Positions 8,490 through 17,261 of a DNA stretch of 64,000 nt are shown here, piece after piece. The translations under genes and the position numbers were made by a program. The stretch is from Aestuariispira ectoiniformans. Lineage in GTDB: Bacteria > Pseudomonadota > Alphaproteobacteria > UBA8366 > Aestuariispiraceae. The stretch's first letter is position 1, and each line of letters opens with the position of its first letter. The stretch lies in the NCBI RefSeq assembly GCF_025136295.1, contig NZ_CP062788.1, positions 2,274,501 to 2,338,500 on the forward strand. The letters run 5' to 3'. Under the pieces are notes generated by a model that did no database searches, was not told the DNA's origin, and was given only the letters and a program-made list of their open reading frames with translations.

Positions 8490-9259
8490 CCGCCATTCTT
8501 GAAACCCGTTCGCTTAACAAAGAGTTCGGGGCTGTTATTGCGGCCAAGGATATCAACGTCAAAATCGAAAAAGGCGAAGTCGTCGGCGTTATCGGTTCAA
8601 ACGGCGCCGGCAAGACCACCTTTATCAATATGGTGACGGGATATCTGCGCCCGACCGAAGGGCAAATCCTGTTTAACGGAAATTCGATTGTCGGGCGGTC
8701 GCCGCGCGCAATCACGCGGGCGGGAATGGCGCGGTCCTTCCAGGTCGCACAGCTTTTTCCGGAGCTGTCGGTGATTGACAATCTGGTCGTGGCGCTGGCT
8801 GCTGCCGAAAGCCCCCGACCGAGCTTCCTGCGGCCCATGCGCAGTGAACGGCGGATTGCCGCCGCCGAGGAAATCCTCGCGGAATTCGGTGTCTCCGATT
8901 ATCGCAATTCACTGGTAACAGCCGTGCCGCAGGGTGCGCGAAAACTTGTGGATATCGCCATGGCGCTGATCGGAAATCCGCAGATGCTGTTGCTGGACGA
9001 ACCCACCAGTGGCGTGTCGATGGATGAAAAGACCGGCCTGATGGATACCGTGATGAATGCGGTGCGCCAGCATGGTGTTACAGTCCTCTTCGTGGAGCAC
9101 GATATGGATGTGGTCGAACGCTATGTTTCGCGTATTCTGGCTTTCTATAGCGGTGAGATTATCGCGGATGGCGAGCCTTCCGCCGTTCTGGCGAACGAGC
9201 GTGTTCGCGATCTGGTCACCGGGCACCGTACGCCTGCAAAATCGGGGAGTGCCGTATAA
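8486..9259 (+). CDS. ABC transporter ATPase LivG
   Basis: An ATPase of 257 residues. Walker A is GSNGAGKTT and Walker B LLLDEPTSGV with the D-loop following. The signature region is degenerate (VPQGARKLVDIA in place of LSGGQ), a departure also seen in some LivG proteins. The AITRAGMARSFQ segment before the Q-loop region is characteristic of LivG rather than LivF. Start and stop overlap the neighbouring genes. Confidence 0.9.
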   Translation: MTAILETRSLNKEFGAVIAAKDINVKIEKGEVVGVIGSNGAGKTTFINMVTGYLRPTEGQILFNGNSIVGRSPRAITRAGMARSFQVAQLFPELSVIDNLVVALAAAESPRPSFLRPMRSERRIAAAEEILAEFGVSDYRNSLVTAVPQGARKLVDIAMALIGNPQMLLLDEPTSGVSMDEKTGLMDTVMNAVRQHGVTVLFVEHDMDVVERYVSRILAFYSGEIIADGEPSAVLANERVRDLVTGHRTPAKSGSAV

Positions 9260-9921
9260 TGACCCTGAAGATTCAAAACCTGAATGTCTCCATCGGCAAT
9301 ATCCCGATCCTCCGGGATGTTTCCTTTGAGGTGCCCGAAGGCAAGATGATCGGCCTGATCGGCCATAACGGGGCGGGGAAGACCACGCTGATGCGGTCGA
9401 TCATGGGGTTGCTTGCCGCTGACAGCGGTGAAATTACCTTTGATGGCCGAGACCTTCGTAACCTGGCCGATTTTGCCCGTGCCAAGTCGGGGATCAGCTA
9501 TATGCCCGAAGACCGCCGTCTGATTCCATCGTTGACGGTTGAAGAAAACATCCTGCTGCCTGCCTGGTCCAACGGTATAAAGGACGCGCGACAGCGTCTC
9601 GAATGGGCCTATGACCTTCTGCCGGAGATCGCGCAGTTCCGCAACCGTCGTGCACTGCAGCTTTCCGGCGGTCAGCAAAAGCTGGTTGCGCTTGCCCGCG
9701 CCCTGATGCCGGGGCGGCGGCTGCTTTTGCTGGACGAGCCGTTCGAAGGGGTCGCACCTGTTTTGTCACGCCGCCTGAGCGAGGTTATCTCCAACCTGGG
9801 CAGCAGCGGCCTTTGCGTCCTGATATCTGAATCGGACGATACACATTCCGCCGATCTTGTTGCAGGCTCTTACCGCATTGAACGGGGCTCTGTGTCGGTC
9901 GGCGGCGAAGTTCCGGCCTGA
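9259..9921 (+). CDS. ABC transporter ATPase LivF
   Basis: An ATPase of 220 residues, slightly shorter than usual for LivF (about 235). Walker A GHNGAGKTT, signature LSGGQQKLVALARAL and Walker B LLLLDEPFEGVAP are intact, and YMPEDRRLIPSLTVEENI is the LivF-type Q-loop neighbourhood. The start ATG overlaps the stop of livG. A clear ribosome site (AGGAAAGG) follows for the dehydrogenase gene 16 bases downstream, which links transport to oxidation. Confidence 0.9.
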   Translation: MTLKIQNLNVSIGNIPILRDVSFEVPEGKMIGLIGHNGAGKTTLMRSIMGLLAADSGEITFDGRDLRNLADFARAKSGISYMPEDRRLIPSLTVEENILLPAWSNGIKDARQRLEWAYDLLPEIAQFRNRRALQLSGGQQKLVALARALMPGRRLLLLDEPFEGVAPVLSRRLSEVISNLGSSGLCVLISESDDTHSADLVAGSYRIERGSVSVGGEVPA

Positions 9922-9936
9922 GGAAAGGATCCAGAC

Positions 9937-11091
9937 ATGAATGATTTTACCTTTGAGACCACACCGCATGTGATCTGTGAATTCGACGGCGCTTTGAAGC
10001 TTGGCGATCTGTGCAAACAGTTCGGGGCCAAAAGTGCGATGCTGCTAACCGATCCCGGATTGCAGAAGGTCGGATTGATTGACGGGCCTTTGACCGGGTT
10101 GAAAGAGGCGGGCATTGAGACCCTTCTCTGGACCAGGGTAGAGGCGGACCCGCCGGAAGCCAGCATTGTCGAGGCTGTCAACGCAGCCAGGGAATTCAAT
10201 GCCGATATCATTATCGGTCTGGGCGGTGGCAGTTCCATGGATACCGCAAAACTGGTTGCCTTGTTATGCGGTCACGAACAGACGTTGGAGGACGTCTATG
10301 GGATCGGCCTGGCAAAGGGACCGCGTCTGCCGCTGATCCAGGTGCCGACGACCGCCGGTACCGGGTCGGAAGTCACCCCGATTTCCATCGTGACCACGCC
10401 GTCTCATGAGAAAAAGGGCGTGGTTTCCCCCTTGCTCTATCCGGACATTGCCTTGCTTGACGCCAGCCTGACCATGGACCTGCCCGCGCCGATCACGGCA
10501 GCAACCGGGATCGACGCCATGGTCCATGCCATTGAGGCATATACCACACGCCACAAGAAAAATGTCCTTTCCGACGGCCTGGCTATTCGCGCCCTGCAGT
10601 TGATGACGGCCAATATCGACGATGCTGTTTCGGACAAACCCAGCCGCGAGGCGCGCGAAGCGATGCTGCAGGGGTCCATGATGGCCGGTATGGCTTTTGC
10701 CAATGCGCCGGTGGCGGCGGTCCATGCGCTGGCCTATCCGCTGGGCGGGCATTTCCATGTGCCTCACGGCCTCAGCAATGCGCTGGTGCTGGTAGAAGTG
10801 TTACGTTTCAACCGGGATGCCGCCTGCTCACACTATGCTGAACTTGCCCGTGCGGTCATGCCTGCCAAACGGTTTTCTTCCGATGAGGAGGCCTGTGATG
10901 CCTTCATTCAATTCATGGCGGACATGGTTGCCCGGATGCCGTTTGCGCAAAATCTCCGCGATGTGGGGGTGAGAGAACGTGACCTGGACATGCTGGCGGC
11001 GGATGCCATGAAGGTGGAAAGGCTGCTGGTCAACAATCCACGGGAAATGACCCTGGAAGCCGCCCACGCCATTTATGCCGCAACACTGTAG
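9937..11091 (+). CDS. Iron-containing alcohol dehydrogenase (4-hydroxybutyrate-type)
   Basis: A group III metal-dependent alcohol dehydrogenase of 384 residues. It has the NAD-binding GGGSSMDTAK motif, TAGTGSEVT, and the metal-binding His-rich stretch HALAYPLGGHFHVPHG. Enzymes of this family interconvert alcohols and aldehydes, including 4-hydroxybutyrate and succinic semialdehyde. It is the first of two paralogues in the operon, on either side of an aldehyde dehydrogenase that looks like GabD. The role proposed is oxidation of the imported hydroxy compound to an aldehyde; the substrate is inference from context. Confidence 0.85.
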   Translation: MNDFTFETTPHVICEFDGALKLGDLCKQFGAKSAMLLTDPGLQKVGLIDGPLTGLKEAGIETLLWTRVEADPPEASIVEAVNAAREFNADIIIGLGGGSSMDTAKLVALLCGHEQTLEDVYGIGLAKGPRLPLIQVPTTAGTGSEVTPISIVTTPSHEKKGVVSPLLYPDIALLDASLTMDLPAPITAATGIDAMVHAIEAYTTRHKKNVLSDGLAIRALQLMTANIDDAVSDKPSREAREAMLQGSMMAGMAFANAPVAAVHALAYPLGGHFHVPHGLSNALVLVEVLRFNRDAACSHYAELARAVMPAKRFSSDEEACDAFIQFMADMVARMPFAQNLRDVGVRERDLDMLAADAMKVERLLVNNPREMTLEAAHAIYAATL

Positions 11092-11107
11092 AAACGGAGA
11101 AACAGTT

Positions 11108-12583
11108 ATGCCTCTCAACCTGCAAGATACCGGTCTCTGGCAAACCAGGGCCTTCCTTGATGGTAAATGGACCGATGCCGCCTGCGGCAAAATGTTTCCC
11201 GTGAGTGACCCGGCCAATGGCGAGCATTTGGCCGACGTTCCGGATATGGACGCCGAAGATACCCGCCGTGCCATTGAGGCTGCGAATGGTGCCCTGCCTG
11301 CCTGGCGGCTGCTGACCGCGAAGGAGCGGGCTACGATCCTGCGGAAGTGGTTCGACCTTTGTCTGGCCGCGCGTGACGACCTCGCGCTGCTCATGACCCG
11401 CGAACAGGGCAAGCCCCTGGCCGAAGCATCCGGCGAAGTGGTCTATGGAGCCTCCTTCATCGAATGGTTTGCCGAAGAGGGCAAGCGTATCTATGGCGAT
11501 GTGATCCCCTCCCATGGTGCGGACAAGCGGATCGTTACCGTCAAGCAGCCCATTGGTGTGGTGGCCGCAATCACGCCGTGGAACTTCCCCATGGCGATGA
11601 TCACCCGCAAATGTGCACCCGCCCTGGCGGCTGGTTGTACGGTTGTGATCAAACCGGCGGAGGATACGCCGCTCACAGCCCTTGCCCTGGCCGAACTTGC
11701 CCGGCGCGCAGGCTTCCCCGATGGCGTGGTCAATGTGGTGACGGCCTCGCACGGGGCCGAAGTCGGCGGTGAACTGACGGCCAACCCGATCGTCCGCAAG
11801 CTTTCCTTCACAGGCTCGACCCAGGTTGGGAAGCTTCTGATGCGGCAGTGCTCTGATACGGTGAAGAAGGTCAGTCTTGAGCTTGGCGGCAATGCGCCGT
11901 TTATCGTTTTTGACGATGCGGACCTGGATGAGGCGGTTATCGGGGCGATTGCCTCGAAATATCGTAACGCCGGTCAGACCTGTGTCTGTGCCAACCGCAT
12001 TCTGGTGCAGGACAGCGTCTATGATGCCTTTACCGAAAAACTTGCCGTGGCAGTGGCGAAACTGCGTGTCGGGCATGGCCTGGAGGATGGCGTCACGCAG
12101 GGGCCGCTGATTAATGCCAAGGCGATTGAAAAGGTCGAAACCCTCGTCGGGGATGCAGTGAGCAAGGGGGCGACGGTTGTCACTGGCGGGAAGCGCCATG
12201 AAGCCGACAGTAATTTCTATGCGCCTACGATCCTGACCGGGGTGACAGACGATATGCGGATATTCTCCGAAGAAATCTTCGGGCCTGTCGCGCCTCTTTT
12301 CCGGTTCAAGGATGAAGAAGAGGCAGTCCGCATGGCCAATGATACGCCATTCGGTCTGGCCGCCTATTTCTATGCCCGTGATATCGGTCGGATCTGGCGG
12401 GTAGGCGAGGCGCTTGAATATGGCATCGTCGGCATCAACGAAGGCATTATTTCCACCGAATCAGCACCTTTCGGCGGTATCAAGGAATCCGGTATCGGCC
12501 GTGAAGGCTCCAAATACGGCGTCGATGACTTTGTTGAGATCAAATACATGTGCATGGGCGGCATCGCGTCCAAAGGCCTTTGA
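11108..12583 (+). CDS. gabD: Succinate-semialdehyde dehydrogenase-type aldehyde dehydrogenase
   Basis: An NAD(P)-dependent aldehyde dehydrogenase of 491 residues, starting at ATG 11108 behind an ACGGAGAA ribosome site. An ATG at 11075 lies within the preceding gene. The general base Glu258 sits in LELGGNAPF and the nucleophile Cys292 in NAGQTCVCANR; the second Cys two residues later is the redox-sensitive cysteine typical of GabD. Its position between two iron alcohol dehydrogenases suggests the sequence hydroxy compound, semialdehyde, carboxylate. GabD-like specificity is supported by the motif and length, but related semialdehydes cannot be excluded. Confidence 0.85.
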   Translation: MPLNLQDTGLWQTRAFLDGKWTDAACGKMFPVSDPANGEHLADVPDMDAEDTRRAIEAANGALPAWRLLTAKERATILRKWFDLCLAARDDLALLMTREQGKPLAEASGEVVYGASFIEWFAEEGKRIYGDVIPSHGADKRIVTVKQPIGVVAAITPWNFPMAMITRKCAPALAAGCTVVIKPAEDTPLTALALAELARRAGFPDGVVNVVTASHGAEVGGELTANPIVRKLSFTGSTQVGKLLMRQCSDTVKKVSLELGGNAPFIVFDDADLDEAVIGAIASKYRNAGQTCVCANRILVQDSVYDAFTEKLAVAVAKLRVGHGLEDGVTQGPLINAKAIEKVETLVGDAVSKGATVVTGGKRHEADSNFYAPTILTGVTDDMRIFSEEIFGPVAPLFRFKDEEEAVRMANDTPFGLAAYFYARDIGRIWRVGEALEYGIVGINEGIISTESAPFGGIKESGIGREGSKYGVDDFVEIKYMCMGGIASKGL

Positions 12584-12604
12584 TTTCGGGTGCAGGAGAA
12601 AATT

Positions 12605-13759
12605 ATGAGCTTTATGTTCAGAAGTGCGCCCCGCATCGTTTGCGAGGCCGGGGCGCTCGCCAGGGTTGGCGGTATGATGCGGGAACTGGGGGCAAAGCGG
12701 GTAACCGTTATCTGTGATCCGGGCATCGTGTCTCTGGGATTTGCCGACACCGCACAAAAGGCGCTGGAAGCTGCGGGTATTGCCGTTCAACTCTTTTCCG
12801 ATGTCATGGCCGACCCGCCGGAAGCCGTTGTCCGGCAGGCCATTGATGCGGCGGCTGATTGGAAGGCGGACGGGGTAATCGGCCTGGGGGGCGGCAGTTC
12901 GCTGGATACCGCGAAACTGGTGGCGCTTCTTGTAAACAGCAGCCAGTCGATTGGCGATATATACGGTGTCGACAAGGCAACCGGCAGGCGTTTGCCCCTG
13001 ATCCAGATACCGACAACGGCGGGCACGGGTTCCGAAGTGACCTGGGTCTCCGTTATTACCGATCCTGACAATGTAAAGCAGGTCGTGGTGTCCCCGCAGT
13101 TGCTGCCCGATGTTGCGTTGCTGGACCCGGAACTGACCTATGGATTACCGCGGAAGGTGACGGCGGCAACCGGGTTGGACGCAATGGTTCACGTCATTGA
13201 GGCCTATACCAGCCGGACCATGAAAAACCCGATTGCCGACGGTATGGCAACGACGGCCTTGTCGCTGTTGGGGCGCAATCTGATGAAGGTTATTGAGGAG
13301 CCGTCTGATAAAGAGGCGCGGGCGGCAATGCTGCAAGGATCGCTTGTCGCCGGTATGGCCTTTGCCAATGCATCCGTTGCGGCGATCCATGGCCTAGCCT
13401 ATCCCTTGGGTGCACGGTTCCATATTCCCCATGGACATGCCAATGCCCTTGTTATGGCGCCGGTTCTTCGTTTCAATCTTTCGGCGGCGGAAAAGGCCTA
13501 TGCGGAACTGGCGCCCTGTCTGTTGGGGGATGTTCCGTTCGGTTCGGACCGGGAGGCAGCGGAATGTTTTGTCCGGCGCGTTGAGGAAATGGTGTCCGCA
13601 AGCGGCCTGGAAACGCGCCTGCGTGATCTTGGTGTCGGGGAAGATGCCATTCCCGGAATGGCGGATGAGGTTTTCACAAAAATCCATCGTCTGATTGATA
13701 GCAATCCCTGCGACATGACGGCGGCGGAAATCGAAGCAATCTACCGGGAAGTCTACTAG
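12605..13759 (+). CDS. Second iron-containing alcohol dehydrogenase
   Basis: 384 residues, the same length and motifs as the dehydrogenase at 9937 (GGGSSLDTAK, TAGTGSEVT, HGLAYPLGARFHIPHG). ATG 12605 is preceded by AGGAGAA; a GTG 15 bases earlier overlaps that site. The two paralogues clearly arose by duplication but are well diverged, so they may act on different alcohols or in opposite directions. It is the last gene of the operon before a terminator. Confidence 0.85.
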   Translation: MSFMFRSAPRIVCEAGALARVGGMMRELGAKRVTVICDPGIVSLGFADTAQKALEAAGIAVQLFSDVMADPPEAVVRQAIDAAADWKADGVIGLGGGSSLDTAKLVALLVNSSQSIGDIYGVDKATGRRLPLIQIPTTAGTGSEVTWVSVITDPDNVKQVVVSPQLLPDVALLDPELTYGLPRKVTAATGLDAMVHVIEAYTSRTMKNPIADGMATTALSLLGRNLMKVIEEPSDKEARAAMLQGSLVAGMAFANASVAAIHGLAYPLGARFHIPHGHANALVMAPVLRFNLSAAEKAYAELAPCLLGDVPFGSDREAAECFVRRVEEMVSASGLETRLRDLGVGEDAIPGMADEVFTKIHRLIDSNPCDMTAAEIEAIYREVY

Positions 13760-13787
13760 GTCCAACAGGTCTGCATATCATAAGAAA

Positions 13788-13818
13788 AACCGGCGGCATC
13801 TTTGTCGCCGGTTTTTTA
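13788..13818 (+). terminator. Intrinsic terminator of the transporter/dehydrogenase operon
   Basis: An 8-bp stem AACCGGCG/CGCCGGTT (13788-13795 with 13806-13813) directly followed by a T-rich tract, 29 bases after the second alcohol dehydrogenase stop. Confidence 0.85.
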
Positions 13819-13877
13819 TTAAGGGGAGGGGCTGCTGCCGTGCTTCAGCACGCGTTTAGTTGCGCTTTCGATCTGGC

Positions 13878-14354
13878 CTAACCCAACGGCACGGGAACAG
13901 TGACGCCGTCTTTGACAAGCTCCATCACGATGAAGGAGTGGGTCTGATGGACATTCGGTAACTGGCTTATCTAATGGCCCAGGACGGCACGGTATTTGTC
14001 CACATCCCTGGTTCTTATCTTCAGCAGACAGTCGAAGTTGCTCGCGATCATATAACAGCCCTGGACTTCCGGAATGCGCCGAACCGCCTCGTTGAAGCGC
14101 TCAAGGGCGTCGTCACTTGTCTTGTCCAGGACGACCATGACAATCATCACACAGCCTGCATCCAACTGATTGGGGTCCAGGTCCGCGCGATATCCGCGGA
14201 TTATCCCCGCCTGTTCCAGGCGACGGACGCGTTGCGTGCATGGCGTTTTGGTCAGGTTTACCCGACTGGCAAGCTCAACAATCGGCAGTCGGCCATGCTC
14301 TTGCAGCTCCCGCAGGATGCTTTGGTCTACAGAATCCATCATTCGGGCGATCAT
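13878..14354 (-). pseudogene. Lrp/AsnC-family regulator interrupted by an in-frame TAG
   Basis: The minus strand encodes an Lrp-type winged helix (SVDQSILRELQEHGR, then LTKTPCTQRVRRLEQAGII) and the start of the RAM ligand-binding domain. It stops at an amber codon at 13971-13973. Beyond it the same frame continues without interruption for 30 codons with the expected Lrp ending (ISQLPNVHQTHSFIVMELVKD), stopping at 13878-13880. With the amber codon read, the protein has the usual family length, about 155-160 residues. The 5' end abuts an antiporter fragment, so the original promoter is probably lost. I read it as a pseudogene; a suppressed or wrongly sequenced TAG would be the alternative. Confidence 0.75.
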
Positions 14355-14826
14355 GACCAAGGGTCGCAGTTTCGCCGGTGTTCAGACAACGGCGGTGAGC
14401 ACGTCGATTGCAACCAATCTTGTCGCCGGAGACCCCTATCTTTCCATTGCACTGCCGGGCCGCATGTATGCCCCGGTTTATCGCGCTTTGGGGTATTCAA
14501 CCCTCAACCTGTCGCGCGGTATCGAGGAAGGGGGGACACTGGTCTCGCCGCTGGTGCCGTGGAATGCGGGCGGGGCATTTGTGATTAGTGCACTTGGTCT
14601 GGGGATCGGGCAGGGGAATGTGGAGAACCTGCTTTATATTCCGCTGGCTATTGCCTGCTGGTTGTCGCCGATGATCGGCATTGCCTATGCGCAGCTTGGC
14701 CTGTTCTCCCCGAAAGCCAGCGACGAGGAACGTCTGCGCTGGCAGGAAACCGGAGAGGCGATTGCCGACCTGGATATCGTCGTGCCGATCAATGAAGAGG
14801 AAGCACCGCGACCGGCGGTTGGGTAA
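14353..14826 (+). pseudogene. C-terminal fragment of an NhaC-family Na+/H+ antiporter
   Basis: From ATG 14353 the plus strand encodes about 157 residues closely resembling the end of NhaC antiporters (TSIATNLVAGDPYLSIALPGR, LSRGIEEGGTLVSPLVPWN). Intact members have about 450-480 residues, so the first two thirds, with most membrane segments, is missing. Upstream of 14353 the frame is antisense to the Lrp gene and has no antiporter likeness. This places a deletion junction at about 14340-14356. Confidence 0.78.
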
Positions 14827-14907
14827 ATCAGGTTACCTGTCCGTGAAATGCCGGCCTGCATCAAAGTAGGTCGGCATTTCCTGTCCGGCAGGTGGCGATT
14901 TTTTGCC

Positions 14908-15726
14908 CTATCGCGCGGTGACAAAATCGCTGATGACCTGATTGAATTCCCCGGGGTTTTCCATATGGGGGGCATGACCACAGCCAGCCATTTCGTGTCG
15001 GGTGGCTTTTGGCATCCGGTCGGCCAGGAAGGCGGCCGTCGGTGCGTTGTACAGGGCGCTTTCCGAACCGTGGATGACCATGGCCGGGCAGGTGATGCGG
15101 GGCAGGAGGTCTCTAAAGTCGCACTGCGCCATGGACTGCCACAGGCTGGCCAGGGTGTCGGGGTCGTTCTGGAGAAGCTGTTGAAGGGTCCAGTCAAAGA
15201 GAGCTTCGTTGCTTCTGCCTTTTTGGCCGAAAAGATTGGGGGCCATATGCCTTGCATAAGTCGGCCAGTCGTCGCTCATGCGCTGCAGGGTCTGGCGGTT
15301 GTGTTCGGCGGTGAAGCTGCCCCGCAGGCCCAGCGTCCATTCATCGTCGCAAATCAGGCGCGGGGTCATATCGACAACGGCAAGCCCGCCGATACGATCC
15401 AGCCCGTATCGAGCGATGAAATCCCAGCACACCAATGCGCCCATGGACCAGCCAACCAGCACGCATTGCTCAATTTTAAGATGATCCAGAAGGGATAGCA
15501 GGTCTGCCGACAGGTCTTCTATCTGCGGGCGCTGTTCCGGTGCACGTGAAGAGCCGTGACCGCGTTGGTCGAGGGTTATGACCCGAAAGCTTTGCGACAG
15601 GGCTGATGACTGTTCGCGGAAAAAACCATGATGGGCGGACCAACCGTGCACGAAGACGATGGCCGTGCCTTCGCCCTTGTCTTCAAAAAACAACGACAAA
15701 CCGTCAGGGCAGGTCATGAAGGGCAT
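14908..15726 (-). CDS. Alpha/beta-fold hydrolase
   Basis: A hydrolase of 272 residues. I chose ATG 15726 because a GGAG site lies ten bases upstream; longer starts run into the divergent promoter. The oxyanion-hole HG (27-28), nucleophile elbow GWSMGA with Ser94, and catalytic His in GCGHAPHMENP are all present. At the usual acid position after the sixth strand the motif reads GSES instead of GxxD, so the catalytic acid is atypical or lies elsewhere. It is divergent from a TetR gene that leads an acyl-CoA operon, so an ester or thioester substrate related to that pathway is plausible. Exact chemistry is unknown. Confidence 0.82.
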   Translation of the reverse strand: MPFMTCPDGLSLFFEDKGEGTAIVFVHGWSAHHGFFREQSSALSQSFRVITLDQRGHGSSRAPEQRPQIEDLSADLLSLLDHLKIEQCVLVGWSMGALVCWDFIARYGLDRIGGLAVVDMTPRLICDDEWTLGLRGSFTAEHNRQTLQRMSDDWPTYARHMAPNLFGQKGRSNEALFDWTLQQLLQNDPDTLASLWQSMAQCDFRDLLPRITCPAMVIHGSESALYNAPTAAFLADRMPKATRHEMAGCGHAPHMENPGEFNQVISDFVTAR

Positions 15727-15772
15727 CCAATAAAGTCTCCGCAGTCGATGGTTACTTGACAGTAATAACATT

Positions 15773-15799
15773 TGATTCAAAAATATGACAACTGATTCA
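15773..15799. promoter_or_regulatory. Direct repeats TGATTCA in the hydrolase/TetR divergent region
   Basis: TGATTCA occurs at 15773-15779 and 15793-15799, exactly 20 bp apart (two helical turns), between the divergent start codons. Each copy is close to a TGANTCA palindrome. They are candidate operators for the TetR protein encoded alongside. The assignment is inferred from position only. Confidence 0.4.
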
Positions 15800-15821
15800 T
15801 GTTTCATGTTTAGGAAGTTCG

Positions 15822-16421
15822 ATGGCTATAGCGGCAGTTGCAAAGGAACCGAAGACGGCGCGTGGACGCAAAACGTTGCGGAAGCTGCTGGATGCTGCCC
15901 GCGATGAATTCGGCACCTGGGGCTATCATGATGCGTCGGTGGCGGGGATTACGACGCGCGCCGGAATTGCGCAGGGAACTTTCTATATCTACTTCGAAAG
16001 CAAGGAAGAGATCTTCCGCGACCTCGTTCTGGACCTGGGGCACCAGCTTCGGGAGCATCTGAATGAGGAACTGTCCACGGTGACGGGACGGATTGAGGCA
16101 GAGCGTATGGGGCTTGCCGCCTTTATTGCTTTTGTGCGGAACAACAACAGCCTCTATCGAATTGTGATGGAGGCCCAGTTTGTCGACGAAGCCGTCTATC
16201 GCCAGTATTTCACCGACTTTGCGGATGCCTATACGGAAAATCTGGAACGTGCCACAGCGGCGGGTGAAATCCGGCCTGGCGGCTGTGCGGAACGCGCCTG
16301 GGCAATCATGGGGATTTCGATCTTTCTGGGGCTTCGGTTCGGTATCTGGGACCGGGAGACGCCGATCAATCAGGTTGTGGATGCTGTGATGGACATGCTT
16401 GAAAACGGGTTGAGGCCATGA
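15822..16421 (+). CDS. TetR/AcrR-family transcriptional regulator
   Basis: 199 residues with an N-terminal TetR helix-turn-helix (about 20-65; KLLDAARDEFGTWGYHDASV, then GTFYIYFESKEEIF) and an all-helical ligand domain. AGGAAG lies five bases before the ATG. The gene overlaps the enoyl-CoA hydratase start by four bases, so the regulator is the first gene of its own operon. The likely ligand is a CoA thioester or free acid of the pathway, as with other TetR regulators of acyl-CoA catabolism; this is inference. Confidence 0.9.
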   Translation: MAIAAVAKEPKTARGRKTLRKLLDAARDEFGTWGYHDASVAGITTRAGIAQGTFYIYFESKEEIFRDLVLDLGHQLREHLNEELSTVTGRIEAERMGLAAFIAFVRNNNSLYRIVMEAQFVDEAVYRQYFTDFADAYTENLERATAAGEIRPGGCAERAWAIMGISIFLGLRFGIWDRETPINQVVDAVMDMLENGLRP

Positions 16422-17227
16422 CGCAGGATATGGCTGACAAGCTCGTCTGTCTGGCGTTGGATGGTCCGGTTGCGCGGATCACGTTGAACCGTCCCGACAG
16501 GCATAACAGCCTTGTGCCCGAACTTCTGGAAGAACTGCTGTCCTGCGTCGACGAGGTCAGCCGGAATGATGATATCCGCGCCGTTGTCTTGCAGGCGAAC
16601 GGCTGCAGTTTCTCGACCGGGGGCGATGTCCAGGCCTTTCACGACCAAGGGGCGGATATCAAGGGATATGCGCGTTCCATTGTCGGAGCCCTGAACCGCT
16701 GTCTTCTGGCGCTGATGGATTGTCCTCATCCGGTGATTGGCCGCATCCATGGCCCGGTTACCGGCGGGTCACTCGGATTGTTGCTGGCCTGTGATCTGGC
16801 GGTGATGTCGCAAAAGGCATTCATTCAACCTTACTACTGTGAAGTCGGATTTACGCCGGATGGCGGCTGGCTGGCCATTTTGCCGGATCGTATTGGTGCG
16901 CGGCAAGCCGGTGAAATCATGCTGCTGAACCGGCGTGTTACGGCGGCGGATGCCCTGCGGTTGGGGCTGGTGTCGGCGGTGGCGGAAGACAGCCAGATTG
17001 ATGATTGGCTGGATGAACGGATTGCTGAATTGACCGGGAAGGTTCTGCACAGCCTGCGGGCCACGAAAAAGGCTCTCTGGACGCAAGAGAGGCGGCGGGA
17101 ATGCGCTGGCGCACTGGACCGTGAACTGAACGATTTCATTGCACATATCGATTTGCCGGAAACTTGGGCAGGTATGTCGAAATTCCTCGGTTTGGAAGCA
17201 AAAGAAATAAGGAACGCAGGTATCTAA
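16418..17227 (+). CDS. Enoyl-CoA hydratase/isomerase family protein
   Basis: A crotonase-fold protein of 269 residues. The first oxyanion-hole segment is CSFSTGGDVQAF and the second HGPVTGGSLGLLLACDLAV. The glutamates of classic hydratases fall in less typical contexts, so isomerase, hydratase or hydrolase activity cannot be separated by eye. It is translationally coupled to the TetR gene and followed by a CoA ligase and two MaoC-type proteins, consistent with a beta-oxidation-like route. Confidence 0.85.
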   Translation: MTQDMADKLVCLALDGPVARITLNRPDRHNSLVPELLEELLSCVDEVSRNDDIRAVVLQANGCSFSTGGDVQAFHDQGADIKGYARSIVGALNRCLLALMDCPHPVIGRIHGPVTGGSLGLLLACDLAVMSQKAFIQPYYCEVGFTPDGGWLAILPDRIGARQAGEIMLLNRRVTAADALRLGLVSAVAEDSQIDDWLDERIAELTGKVLHSLRATKKALWTQERRRECAGALDRELNDFIAHIDLPETWAGMSKFLGLEAKEIRNAGI

Positions 17228-17261
17228 CCCGCATGCATGGGAGGCTCGGGGGGAAACGTCC

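Noticed and set aside
13974-14588. 204-codon plus-strand frame across the Lrp gene
   Set aside because: It is antisense to the Lrp coding sequence and then out of frame with the NhaC fragment; no coherent protein.
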